64,000 nt of DNA from Amycolatopsis nalaikhensis (GTDB lineage Bacteria > Actinomycetota > Actinomycetes > Mycobacteriales > Pseudonocardiaceae). This document shows positions 1 to 7,099 of the stretch, piece by piece (position 1 is the first letter of the stretch; every line of letters starts with the position of its first letter). The notes under the pieces were generated by a model. The model ran no database searches. It was not told the DNA's origin and saw only the letters and a list, made by a program, of their open reading frames with translations. Where the stretch lies: positions 9,741,501 to 9,805,500 of the forward strand of contig NZ_CP127173.1 in NCBI RefSeq assembly GCF_030264295.1, read 5' to 3'. The position numbers and the translations under genes are program-made.

Positions 1-1424
1 TCGGCGGGGAGCGGTTCCGGCAGCGGCTCGGCGACGGCTTCGACCCTCGTCCCGGCCAGGCGTTTCTCCTGGGGGTGCCGGTCGAGGTCGACGCCGCGGC
101 GGCGCAGCTTCAGCGTGTAGATCGTGTCCCGCGACAGCGCGCGGCTGGTCGCGGTGGCGATCACGATCGCGGTGAGCATCGGCAGGATGATCGTGTACTG
201 GCCGGTCAGCTCGAACAGCACGATCACCGCGGTGATCGGCGCCCGCGCGGCCCCGGCGAAGGCCGCGCCCATGCCGATCAGCCCGTAGACCCCGGGTGAC
301 GCGGTCAGCGACGGCAGCCACGCGTGGACGACCACGCCGAACGCCGTGCCGCCCATCGCGCCGATGAACAGCGACGGCGCGAACACCCCGCCCGAGCCGC
401 CGATGCCGATGGTCAGGCTCGTCGCGACGATCTTGCCGGCCAGCAGCACCAGCAGGAACCCGATGACGTACTTGCCTTCGACGGCGTTCTGCAGCACGGG
501 ATAGCCGACGCCGTACATCTGCGGCAGCACCAGCAGCAGCCCGCCGAGGAACACCCCGCCGACGGCCGGGCGCAGCCATTCGGGACCACGCCACAGCCAG
601 TCGCAGAAGTCCTCGATCCGGTACAGCACCCGGGTGAACAGCACCCCGCACGCGCCCACGACCACGCCGAGCACGACGAACAGCAGGTACTCCACGGGGT
701 TGCGCAAGGTGAACGGCGGCAGGTCGAGGAACGGGGTGTTCCCGAAGGCGGCCCGCCCGACGACGCTGGCGGTGACGCTGGCCAGCACGACGGCGCCGAA
801 GGATTCGGCGGCGAAGTCCCGCAGGATCAGCTCCATCGCGAAGAACGGCCCGGCGAGCGGCGCGTTGAACGTCGCCGCGATCCCGCCCGCCGCCCCGCAG
901 GCGACGAGCACCCGCAGCCGGGACTCGGGCAGCCGCGTGACCCGGCCCAGGGTCGAGCCCAGCGCGGAGCCGATCTGCACGATCGGGCCCTCCCGCCCGA
1001 CCGACCCGCCGGAACCGATGGTCAACGCCGAGGCCAGCGCCTTGACCCCGCTCACCTGCGCCGGGATCCGGCCCCCGCGCTCGGCGACCGCGTACATCAC
1101 CTCGGGCACGCCGTGGCCACGGGCTTCCGGCGCGAACTTGTACACGAGCGGCCCGTAGATCAACCCGGCCACCACCGGGGCGAGCAGCAGGAACCACGGC
1201 CCCAGCTCGGGGAGCCACGGGTGCGCCGCCCGGCCCGCGTCGGCGTAGTCGGCCTGGCCGGAGAAGAGGTGGGTGAAGGTCGTGATCAGCCACCGGAACA
1301 CGATGGCGCCGAGCCCGGCGCCCGCCCCGACGAGCACGGCCAGCCCGACCAGGCCGGTCCGGCTCTCCCGCAGCCACCTCCCGACCGGCTGGCGCGTCGG
1401 GACCGGGAGCCGCCGCGCGGACAT
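1..1424 (-). CDS. ClC-family chloride channel/transporter (3' end outside the window)
   Basis: Reading leftward from the ATG at 1424 the frame stays open to the window edge, giving 474 codons. The protein has many hydrophobic helices and the ClC signatures in order: GHGVPE (variant of GSGIPE) near residue 103, GREGP near 143 and GGVFAP further on. The glutamate of GREGP is the gating/proton glutamate of the family, so either channel or Cl-/H+ exchange activity is possible. A charged tail follows the last helices, where CBS domains are often found; the rest lies outside the window. A palindrome at 1443-1459 lies directly upstream. The next gene upstream is an SPW-repeat membrane protein on the same strand. 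Confidence 0.9.
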   Translation of the reverse strand, partial: MSARRLPVPTRQPVGRWLRESRTGLVGLAVLVGAGAGLGAIVFRWLITTFTHLFSGQADYADAGRAAHPWLPELGPWFLLLAPVVAGLIYGPLVYKFAPEARGHGVPEVMYAVAERGGRIPAQVSGVKALASALTIGSGGSVGREGPIVQIGSALGSTLGRVTRLPESRLRVLVACGAAGGIAATFNAPLAGPFFAMELILRDFAAESFGAVVLASVTASVVGRAAFGNTPFLDLPPFTLRNPVEYLLFVVLGVVVGACGVLFTRVLYRIEDFCDWLWRGPEWLRPAVGGVFLGGLLLVLPQMYGVGYPVLQNAVEGKYVIGFLLVLLAGKIVATSLTIGIGGSGGVFAPSLFIGAMGGTAFGVVVHAWLPSLTASPGVYGLIGMGAAFAGAARAPITAVIVLFELTGQYTIILPMLTAIVIATATSRALSRDTIYTLKLRRRGVDLDRHPQEKRLAGTRVEAVAEPLPEPLPA

Positions 1425-1442
1425 GCTGTTACCTGGAGACAC

Positions 1443-1459
1443 TGTTGCATTATGCAACA
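1443..1459. promoter_or_regulatory. Perfect 17-bp palindrome upstream of the ClC gene
   Basis: The sequence TGTTGCATTATGCAACA is a perfect palindrome around a central base, 19 bp upstream of the ClC start codon. It has the form TGTTG-N7-CAACA, and the same form with identical spacing occurs at 1909-1925 upstream of the neighbouring SPW gene. This fits a dimeric repressor or activator site; the cognate regulator is unknown. Confidence 0.55.
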
Positions 1460-1469
1460 CTTGGTTCGA

Positions 1470-1790
1470 TCACCCGGCGCGCTCCCCCGCCCGCGCTTTC
1501 GCCCGCTGCCGGTAGGTCAGCACCGCGCTGAGCCCGCTCAGCCCCAAGAGCAGCACGCCCACCACGAGATCGGTGACGACGACACGAGCGAGCTGGTAGC
1601 CCAGCACGAACGGCGCGACGACGAGCCACAGCCCCAGCACGGCGTTGACGACGCTGAACACCGGGAAATCCCGGGGCACCACGGTCCGGACCAGAGCCAG
1701 TGCGCCGACCACCAGCACGTCGATGCCGTCGGCGAGCCCACCGCGCACCTGGCTGAAGTGCAGCACGTACGGCGCGAAGCCGAGCCACAA
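1470..1790 (-). CDS. SPW-repeat membrane protein, probably frameshifted at its 5' end
   Basis: The frame encodes hydrophobic segments with the SPW-family pattern (GLWLVVAPFVLGY, then TDLVVGVLLLGLSGL) and ends in a basic tail. The only in-frame start is a TTG at 1790, inside what should be the first membrane helix (SLAFVAALWLGFAPYVL), and an in-frame TGA lies about 10 codons further upstream. A better start, an ATG at 1890 preceded by GGTGGTGAG, lies in another frame and supplies a plausible N-terminus (MVTGGVERHFWIGPG). The two frames would join if one C of the CCC run at 1808-1810 were removed. I infer either a frameshift mutation or a sequencing error, with the intact gene spanning 1470-1890. 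The function of SPW proteins is unknown. Confidence 0.55.
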   Translation of the reverse strand: MWLGFAPYVLHFSQVRGGLADGIDVLVVGALALVRTVVPRDFPVFSVVNAVLGLWLVVAPFVLGYQLARVVVTDLVVGVLLLGLSGLSAVLTYRQRAKARAGERAG

Positions 1791-1906
1791 CGCCGCGACG
1801 AAGGCCAGGGAAGCTCGGCAGGCTGGGCGTCAGCGCGCCTTCGGTTCCCGGACCGATCCAGAAATGCCGTTCGACACCACCGGTGACCATGATCTCACCA
1901 CCACTC

Positions 1907-1927
1907 ACTGTTGCCTAAGACAACAGT
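1907..1927. promoter_or_regulatory. Inverted repeat upstream of the SPW gene
   Basis: ACTGTTG (1907-1913) and CAACAGT (1921-1927) form perfect 7-bp arms around a 7-bp spacer. The core is TGTTG-N7-CAACA, the same form as the palindrome at 1443-1459. It lies about 17 bp upstream of the ATG at 1890, where a repressor site would be expected. Confidence 0.5.
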
Positions 1928-2205
1928 TTACCCATCCGGCGACGTGCTGGCGCGGCGGCGAGGCACGACTCTGTACCTCGCCGCCGCGGCACGACGCCGC
2001 TTCCGCCCAGGCCGGAGCCTTTCGGCACCCCGGGGTTCGCGCCCCCAAACCCATGACGCGTTCCTCGCTCACGACGGCCACTCCGGACCCGCCGGCGCCG
2101 GACTCCACTGTCTCGTGGAATCCCCCGGGGGAACCTGACGTTTTCCTTGCGATCCTCGACCGGGACGGGACTTGGTCGGTGGCGGTCGACTCCACAACCG
2201 CCCGG

Positions 2206-2310
2206 GCGCATCAGCTACGACGAACTCGCCATCGTCTATCGGTCAGCGGTCGTCCTGCGTGCCGTGATCACCTGGACCAAGGCATTGTCGGACAGCCCTG
2301 GTCGCCCGGC
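2206..2310 (+). mobile_element. Remnant of an IS5-type transposase (C-terminus only)
   Basis: The plus strand encodes ISYDELAIVYRSAVVLRAVI followed by TWTKALSD. This resembles the C-terminal end of IS5-family DDE transposases, which typically end in a (R/K)YDKLAIVYRxAVVL-type segment. Nothing upstream (1928-2205) continues the transposase and I see no other gene there. No terminal inverted repeats or target duplication could be identified. It is a short scar next to the chimeric junction at about 2446. The family assignment is from memory of the C-terminal motif and is moderate. Confidence 0.45.
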
Positions 2311-2448
2311 CGGCGCAAGGCGGCGACGACCTCCGCGCCGGTGAGCCGCCGGGGACCGACGTAGTAGAGCACCGAGCCGGCGGGCAGCTCACCGTCCCAG
2401 CCGGGGTTCACGACCAGGCCGTCGGCCGCCCGGGCGGCCAGGATCGTG
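2268..2448 (-). pseudogene. 3' remnant of a K+ channel (TrkA-C-like tail)
   Basis: The minus strand encodes ILAARAADGLVVNPGWDGEL, then PAGSVLYYVGPRRLTGAEV. This matches the cytoplasmic C-terminal tail of actinobacterial ion-channel proteins (pattern NPGWD...LYYV...RLT). Only about 55 residues remain. The 5' part ends at about 2446, where the opposite strand begins an unrelated remnant, and the 3' end runs into the antisense of the transposase scar. No pore domain is present, so it cannot be functional. Confidence 0.5.
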
Positions 2449-2730
2449 GGACTGAAGGACCCGCAGGGCGCGATGGGCGCGATGGGCGCGATGGGCGCGA
2501 TGGGCGCGATGGGCAAGGGCGAGCAGCTGCACGCCATCGGCCGCAAGAGCTTCGGCACCGACTTCCCCGCGCTGGCCAAGGTCGCCAAGGGCCTCAAGCT
2601 CACCGACGAGCAGCTCGGCTCGCTGGAGGACCTGATCCAGCAGGCGCCCAGGGGCCAGGAGAAGGCCGCCGCGCAGAAGTGGATCGACCAGAACAATACG
2701 TTCGTCGACCAGGCCTTCACCGGCCTCTGA
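2446..2730 (+). pseudogene. 3' remnant of a glycine betaine/proline ABC transporter substrate-binding protein (OpuAC-like)
   Basis: The 94-codon frame from a GTG at 2446 encodes KGEQLHAIGRKSFGTDFPAL and LTDEQLGSLEDLIQQA, then a helical end (KWIDQNNTFVDQAF). This is the C-terminal lobe of OpuAC-type substrate-binding proteins; a whole protein is about 300 residues with a lipoprotein signal, both absent here. Just after the start are five in-frame copies of GGCGCGATG, encoding Gly-Ala-Met repeats. The authentic 3' end is supported by a strong hairpin at 2736-2772. No membrane or ATPase gene of an opu operon is nearby. I infer a truncated, inactive gene. Confidence 0.6.
2467..2511 (+). repeat. 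Tandem repeat, five perfect copies of a 9-bp unit
   Basis: GGCGCGATG is repeated five times without a mismatch, at the 5' edge of the OpuAC remnant and about 20 bp from the junction with the channel remnant. In frame it reads (GAM)5. Such a perfect array suggests recent slippage or a repair product at the breakpoint. Confidence 0.9.
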
Positions 2731-2735
2731 GCACT

Positions 2736-2772
2736 CGTGCGGCCGCCGCTTCGCGCCGGTGGCGGCCGCACG
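2736..2772. terminator. Bidirectional hairpin terminator
   Basis: CGTGCGGCCGCC (2736-2747) pairs perfectly with GGCGGCCGCACG (2761-2772) across a 13-nt loop. It lies between the convergent ends of the OpuAC remnant and the SnoaL-like gene. There is no U-tract, as is common in high-GC actinobacteria. Confidence 0.7.
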
Positions 2773-2774
2773 TC

Positions 2775-3134
2775 TCACCGGCGGGTCCGCTGGTGGAAGG
2801 TGAGCTTCCAGCCGCCGGGACGCCGCGCGTAGACGCTGCTCACCTGCGCCGAATACGGCAGCGCCGAGCGCGTCGCCGCGATGCTGTAGCGGACGACTCC
2901 GGTGCCCTCGCCGAGCCGGACGCAGCGCAGCCCGTACAACCGGAACTCCTCCCAGGCCGGGCCGCACAACGCGTCGAGAGCCTCGGCCCGGGTCCGGATC
3001 GGCGGCAGGTCGGCCAGCAGCACGACGATCCGCTCGTCGAAGACGTCCTCGTAGAACTTCCGCGCGGCCGCCGGAGTGGCCATCAGGGCCTGCCAGCCCC
3101 GCTGTTCGAGATCGATCAGGTCCTCGTGCTCCAC
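2775..3134 (-). CDS. NTF2/SnoaL-like domain protein
   Basis: I chose the GTG at 3134 (protein VEHEDLIDLEQRGWQAL...) because GAAGGA lies about 8 bp upstream; longer in-frame starts add an unlikely basic leader. The 119-residue product has the alpha+beta cone-fold pattern of DUF4440/SnoaL-like proteins: an N-terminal helix (EQRGWQAL), a short FY segment, then strands ending in VSSVYARRPGGWKLTFHQRT. Members act as small-molecule cyclases, isomerases or binding proteins, and no catalytic residue can be fixed here. It stands alone, convergent with the OpuAC remnant. Confidence 0.65.
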   Translation of the reverse strand: MEHEDLIDLEQRGWQALMATPAAARKFYEDVFDERIVVLLADLPPIRTRAEALDALCGPAWEEFRLYGLRCVRLGEGTGVVRYSIAATRSALPYSAQVSSVYARRPGGWKLTFHQRTRR

Positions 3135-3234
3135 CGGCCGTCCTTCACCACGGTCCGGCGGTCGCCGGTGCCCCTGCCAGCGTTCCGCATCCCGGGTGCG
3201 GTGCACCTGACGATTACCTTGCGATTCCGCCGGC

Positions 3235-3456
3235 TCAGCTCTCCTCCGGCGTGGCTCGCCGCTGCCGCACCAGGACGACGACCAGGCTGCCGACGGCGAC
3301 GCCGAGGCCGGTCAGGTCGAGCGGATCGAGGCCGGCGTGCCCGTCGAGCCAGACGGTCGTCCAGCCGAGGACCGCGGCCAAGCGCCAGTACCGGTGGCGC
3401 GCCGGGATCAGGACGAGCGCGAGGGTCGCCAGCGCCGCGGCGAAGACGATGGTCAC
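3235..3456 (-). CDS. Small membrane protein, unknown function
   Basis: The product has 73 residues from the GTG at 3456, with two hydrophobic stretches (VTIVFAAALATLALVLIPA and LTGLGVAVGSLVVVLV) and a short basic C-terminus. The start overlaps the stop of the upstream gene by four bases (GTGA), so translation is probably coupled. It is the last gene of a five-gene run (5218 to 3235) with an SPW protein and a universal stress protein. I recognise no family. Confidence 0.55.
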   Translation of the reverse strand: MTIVFAAALATLALVLIPARHRYWRLAAVLGWTTVWLDGHAGLDPLDLTGLGVAVGSLVVVLVRQRRATPEES

Positions 3457-3809
3457 GGGCGCGGATCGTCGCGCACGGGAACGGCGGCGGCCCGGCGGTG
3501 GTGGGCTTCGGCGCGCCGGAGCGCCGCGACCGACCGGTGCATCGCCGCGGTCCACTCCGGCGAAGTGCTGGGCCGGGCCGTGGCCGATCGCCGCGCTTCG
3601 GCGGCGTCCGCCAGTTCCCGGAAGGCCATCGCGTGCTCGGCCGCGACCTTCGCCAGCCCCCGTTCGACGCGCGCCTGGAACTCGCCGCCCGGTTCGCCCG
3701 CCAGGGCCAGCCTGGTCGCCCGGGCCCGGTGCACGGCCGCCGTGCGCCGCATCGACTCGGCGACGTCCCGCAGGCGCGACACCTCGGTGACGTCGTCAGC
3801 TCGCTCCAC
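3453..3809 (-). CDS. Hypothetical helical protein
   Basis: The product has 118 residues, rich in Ala, Arg and Glu, and is predicted to be nearly all helical (VSRLRDVAESMRRTAAVHRA and later heptad-like segments). There is no signal peptide or membrane helix. It starts at a GTG at 3809 overlapping the upstream small gene and ends in a GTGA overlap with the downstream membrane protein. The tight spacing places it in the universal stress operon. No family recognised; a coiled-coil accessory protein is the only guess the sequence supports. Confidence 0.5.
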   Translation of the reverse strand: MERADDVTEVSRLRDVAESMRRTAAVHRARATRLALAGEPGGEFQARVERGLAKVAAEHAMAFRELADAAEARRSATARPSTSPEWTAAMHRSVAALRRAEAHHRRAAAVPVRDDPRP

Positions 3810-3930
3810 GGCGCCGCCTCTCGCTCAGCCGCTTCGAGGAGCGCAGCTGCTCACGGTCGACTTCGCCGACGAGCCGGGCGAAAAGCTCCATGAGCAGGGC
3901 GCGGATACCGGCCTCCAGGTAGTCGAACAC
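3796..3930 (-). CDS. Small hypothetical protein (44 residues)
   Basis: This short frame lies between the universal stress gene and the helical protein. From the GTG at 3930 it encodes VFDYLEAGIRALLMELFARL and a basic tail (SSKRLSERRRRG). It starts 3 bp after the upstream stop and overlaps the next gene by 14 bp, which argues for a translated operon member. A longer in-frame start at 4005 would overlap the upstream gene. Low confidence as a real gene. Confidence 0.35.
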   Translation of the reverse strand: MFDYLEAGIRALLMELFARLVGEVDREQLRSSKRLSERRRRGAS

Positions 3931-3932
3931 GG

Positions 3933-4796
3933 CTACGTCCCGCCGCCGACGACGCTCACCGGGCACGGCGCGTGGTGCAGGACCGTCCGGCTGACCGAAC
4001 GGCACAGCGCACGCCGCACCGGGTTCCGGCCGCGGTCACCGACCACGAGCAGCGCGGCGTGCCTCGCTCGGCCCAGCAGGGCTCGTTCGGGGAGGTCGTG
4101 GCTGATCTCGTGCTCGAAGGGGACGTCGGGGTAGGCGGACAACCAGTTCGCCAGCTCCGTCACCATCGCCTCCGACGGGCCGTCGTGCTTGCGGAACCGC
4201 CCGGTCATCGCGTGGACGAGGTGCACCCCGACGGCGTGTTCCCGGGCGAAGTCCAGCGCGAAGGCCAACGCCGCCGAATTGTCGGCCGCCGGGTCGAGGC
4301 CGACGACCACCGGAGCGCGCACGGTCCCCTCCGCCGGGTCTTCACCACGGACGACGACGAGCGGACGTCCGGACGTCTTCGCGAGCCCGGCGGTCGTGGA
4401 GCCGAAAACCGCCCGGCCGAACGGCCCCGTGCCCGGCGGGCCGACCACGACCATCACCGCTTCGGTCCGGGCGGCGACGCGCGCCAGCGCCGGGGCGGGC
4501 ACGTCTTCGAGCAGGACCGTCCGCACGTCGAGGTCGGGGTGCGAATGCCCGATCTCGCGCACGGCCTCCCGCGTCTGCGACTCGGCGTCCTGGCGCAGCC
4601 GTTCGGCTCCCCCGCTCAAGGGCGCGAGTGCCACCTCGGGGTAGCTGCCGCCCGGCCAGCTCCAGTCCAGCGCACGCGCGACGAGCAGCGCGCTCCGCCG
4701 TCGATCGGCCTCCGCCGCGGCCCAGAACACGGCTCGAAGCGACTCCCGGGTGCCGTCGTACCCGGCGACGACCACCCGCGACCCGGTCGCGGTCAC
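3933..4796 (-). CDS. Universal stress protein with two USP domains
   Basis: The 287-residue protein has two tandem USP domains (about 7-140 and 155-287), each beginning with the typical strand (VVVAGYDGT and APVVVGLDPA). The first has an intact nucleotide-binding loop of the G-2x-G-9x-G-S type (VVVGPPGTGPFGRAVFGST). In the second the last glycine is replaced (LVVGDRGRNPVRRALCRS), so ATP binding there may be lost. The GTG start overlaps the stop of the upstream SPW gene (GTGA). Tandem USPs of this kind belong to hypoxia/dormancy responses in mycobacteria. That role is inferred here. Confidence 0.88.
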   Translation of the reverse strand: MTATGSRVVVAGYDGTRESLRAVFWAAAEADRRRSALLVARALDWSWPGGSYPEVALAPLSGGAERLRQDAESQTREAVREIGHSHPDLDVRTVLLEDVPAPALARVAARTEAVMVVVGPPGTGPFGRAVFGSTTAGLAKTSGRPLVVVRGEDPAEGTVRAPVVVGLDPAADNSAALAFALDFAREHAVGVHLVHAMTGRFRKHDGPSEAMVTELANWLSAYPDVPFEHEISHDLPERALLGRARHAALLVVGDRGRNPVRRALCRSVSRTVLHHAPCPVSVVGGGT

Positions 4797-5218
4797 CGCT
4801 CGTCACGGGCGCGCAGGGCCCGGCCCAAGACGGTCACGCCGATCACCCACAGCGCGAGGATCACGGCTCCGGCCGCGACGTCACCGGTGGTGGTGGCCGG
4901 CGCCGGCGTTCCGTGGTTGTAGCCGAGGACGATCGGCGCCACGATCAGCCACGTCCCGGCGATCGGGAGCACCGGGCGCCACCGGTGCGCGGACGACGGC
5001 GCCACGAGCTGGGCGGCCCCGCACAGCAGGACGACCGCGCCGACGAGCACGTCGTTCCAGAAACCGTTGAACCCGCCACCGCTGAGCTCCTGGTCGAGCT
5101 GCGACGGGGAAAGCGCCAGCCACAGGCCGGTCAGGAAGGTCAGGGCGTTCACCACGGCCAGCGCCAGGCTGGGTGCGGCCACGCCGTGGCTCGTCCGGGG
5201 CAGGGTCCGGGTCCGCAT
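4793..5218 (-). CDS. SPW-repeat membrane protein
   Basis: I chose the ATG at 5218 because AAGGAG lies 8 bp upstream; the frame is open further but without a site. The 141-residue protein has about four membrane segments with the SPW pattern: VVNALTFLTGLWLALSPSQL, then FWNDVLVGAVVLLCGAAQLV, then a second half-repeat (PIAGTWLIVAPIVLGY, TTGDVAAGAVILALWVIGV). It heads the operon with the tandem USP and three small genes. A paralogue lies at 1470-1790. The family is linked to stress clusters but has no known biochemical activity. Confidence 0.8.
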   Translation of the reverse strand: MRTRTLPRTSHGVAAPSLALAVVNALTFLTGLWLALSPSQLDQELSGGGFNGFWNDVLVGAVVLLCGAAQLVAPSSAHRWRPVLPIAGTWLIVAPIVLGYNHGTPAPATTTGDVAAGAVILALWVIGVTVLGRALRARDER

Positions 5219-5397
5219 CCGTCCTCGGCTCCTTTCGTCGCGCGTGCGGCTCCACCTTCTCGCGGACGAGTGCGGCCGCACCTGACGATCAGCTTGCGAT
5301 CCGCCTCGGCCGCGTACCGGGTGCGCTCCGACGCGGTCCGGTAAGGTGAGCAAGCGCTCATTCATCCCACGCGGAAGACCTGAAGTGGAGACGCGAC

Positions 5398-5775
5398 ATG
5401 GCAGTGGATCCCCGGGGCGAGGACCTCAAGCGCTATCTGGCCGAAGACCCCGGCGGGCCGGTCGTGATGCTGAACCTCCTGCGGTTCCGCGAAGGCGGCC
5501 GGGACAGCTACGCCCAGTACGCCGCCGCTCTCGAGAAGACCTTCCTCCCCCGCTACGGCGCCGAAGTCCTGTACGCGGGCGAGGGCTCGACCTCCCTCGT
5601 CGCCGAGCAAGGGCAGGACTGGGACGCCGTCCTGCTCGTGCGCTACCCGAGCCGCGCGGCGTTCAGCCGGATGGTGGCCGACCCCGAGTACCAGCAGGTC
5701 ACCCACTTGCGCACCGAAGCGCTCACCGAAGCCGTCCTCCAGGCGACCGTCCCCTGGCCCGGCACCGGCTCCTGA
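5398..5775 (+). CDS. DUF1330 domain protein
   Basis: The 125-residue protein begins with ATG at 5398 behind GTGGAG. It has the DUF1330 dimeric alpha/beta-barrel pattern: PVVMLNLLRFREGG near residue 21, YAQYAAALEKTFLPRYGAEV in the middle and a DAVLLVRYPSRAAFSRMV segment that corresponds to the conserved region. It is transcribed divergently from the SPW/USP operon across a 180-bp gap and converges on the permease gene. The substrate is unknown. Confidence 0.8.
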   Translation: MAVDPRGEDLKRYLAEDPGGPVVMLNLLRFREGGRDSYAQYAAALEKTFLPRYGAEVLYAGEGSTSLVAEQGQDWDAVLLVRYPSRAAFSRMVADPEYQQVTHLRTEALTEAVLQATVPWPGTGS

Positions 5776-5787
5776 TCCGGTACCCGC

Positions 5788-7080
5788 TCACGCGAAGACG
5801 AAGTACCGCAGCCACAGGTAAGGCGCGGCGACGAGCACGGTGATCACCGTGATGACGGCACCCTTCCTGGTGAACTCCCAGAAGGTGATGGGTGATCCGG
5901 ACCGGGCGGCGATGCCGAGCATGACGACGTTCGCGCTGGCTCCGACGGCGGTCATGTTGCCGCCGAAGTCGGCGCCGATCGCCAGTGACCACCACAACGC
6001 CTCGGAGTGCGCCGGGTCCGGGATGTCGTTGGTCAGCGCCAGCACCAGCGGGCTCATCGTGGCCACGTAAGGGATGTTGTCGATGACGCCGGACAGCAGC
6101 GCCGAAACGCCGAGGATCAGCATGACGGCGAGCAGCGCGTTGCCGCCCGTGGCGTCGGCGGCGAGCCGGGCCAGCGTGCCGATCACGCCCGTTTTCACCA
6201 GGGCGCCGATCATGATGAACAGCCCGGCGAAGAACAGCAGCGTTTCCCACTCCACGCCCGCGAGGTACTGCTTCGGCTCGGTCCCGGAGATCAGCACGAG
6301 GACGCCGGCGCCGAGCAACGCCACGATCGACGGCTCGATGTGGATCACCGAGTGCAACACGAACCCGGCGAACACCGCGAGCAGCACGACGCCGCACTTG
6401 AGCAGCAGCTTGGGTTTCTGGATCGCTTCGCGCTCGTTGAGCGCCATCACGTCGGCCACCCGCGCCGGGTCGACGGTGAACGAGCCGCGGAACAGCCGGG
6501 GCAGCACGAGGGCGAACACGACGAGCTCGAGCGCGACGATCGGGGTGAGGTTGACCAGGAAGTCGTTGAAGGTCAGGCCCGCGCGGCTGCCGATGATGAT
6601 GTTCGGCGGGTCGCCGATCAGCGTCGCCGCGCCGCCGATGTTGGAGGCGAGCACCTCGGCGATGAGGAACGGCGCCGGCTTGATGTCGAGGCGATCGCAG
6701 ACCAGCAGCGTCACCGGCGCGATCAGCAGCACGGTGGTGACGTTGTCCAGGAACGCCGATGCCACCGCGGTGATCAACGACAGCAGGATCATCACCCGCA
6801 GCGGCGAGCCCTTGGCGCGCTTGGCCGCCCAGATCGCGACGTATTCGAAGACGCCGGTCCGGCGCAGGATGCCGACGATGATCATCATGCCGAGCAGCAG
6901 GAAGACGACGTTCCAGTCGATCCCGGTGTCCTCGGAGAAGAACGCGTCGTCCGCGCCGCTGATGCCGAGGGCCAGCACCACGCCGGCCCCGGCCAGCGCG
7001 GCGATCGTCTTCGGGATCTTCTCGGTCGCGATGAAGACGTAGGCGACCACGAACACCGTAACGGCGATGGCGGTGCTCAC
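5788..7080 (-). CDS. ArsB/NhaD-type ion permease (SLC13-like)
   Basis: The 430-residue polytopic protein has two homologous halves, about 11 helices and the family fingerprints SAFLDNVTTVLLIAPVTL and SNIGGAATLIGDPPNIIIG in the first half, with SGVIDNIPYVATMSPLVLAL and IGADFGGNMTAVGASANVV in the second. These match ArsB/NhaD/P-protein anion and Na+/H+ permeases. The substrate cannot be decided from sequence; no arsR or arsC gene is adjacent, so arsenite export is not supported. The GTG start is 19 bp downstream of the CBS gene, suggesting an operon in which the CBS protein may sense nucleotides or ions. Confidence 0.85.
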   Translation of the reverse strand: MSTAIAVTVFVVAYVFIATEKIPKTIAALAGAGVVLALGISGADDAFFSEDTGIDWNVVFLLLGMMIIVGILRRTGVFEYVAIWAAKRAKGSPLRVMILLSLITAVASAFLDNVTTVLLIAPVTLLVCDRLDIKPAPFLIAEVLASNIGGAATLIGDPPNIIIGSRAGLTFNDFLVNLTPIVALELVVFALVLPRLFRGSFTVDPARVADVMALNEREAIQKPKLLLKCGVVLLAVFAGFVLHSVIHIEPSIVALLGAGVLVLISGTEPKQYLAGVEWETLLFFAGLFIMIGALVKTGVIGTLARLAADATGGNALLAVMLILGVSALLSGVIDNIPYVATMSPLVLALTNDIPDPAHSEALWWSLAIGADFGGNMTAVGASANVVMLGIAARSGSPITFWEFTRKGAVITVITVLVAAPYLWLRYFVFA

Positions 7081-7099
7081 GCCGTCACCGCCGCGGTGG

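Noticed and set aside
324..1886. A 520-codon plus-strand frame over the ClC gene
   Set aside because: Composition (His/Gln/Arg-rich) and lack of any domain mark it as the complement of the real minus-strand gene.
5788..7080. Naming the permease arsB
   Set aside because: The fold fits ArsB, NhaD and P-protein types equally; no ars genes are adjacent, so a specific symbol is not justified.
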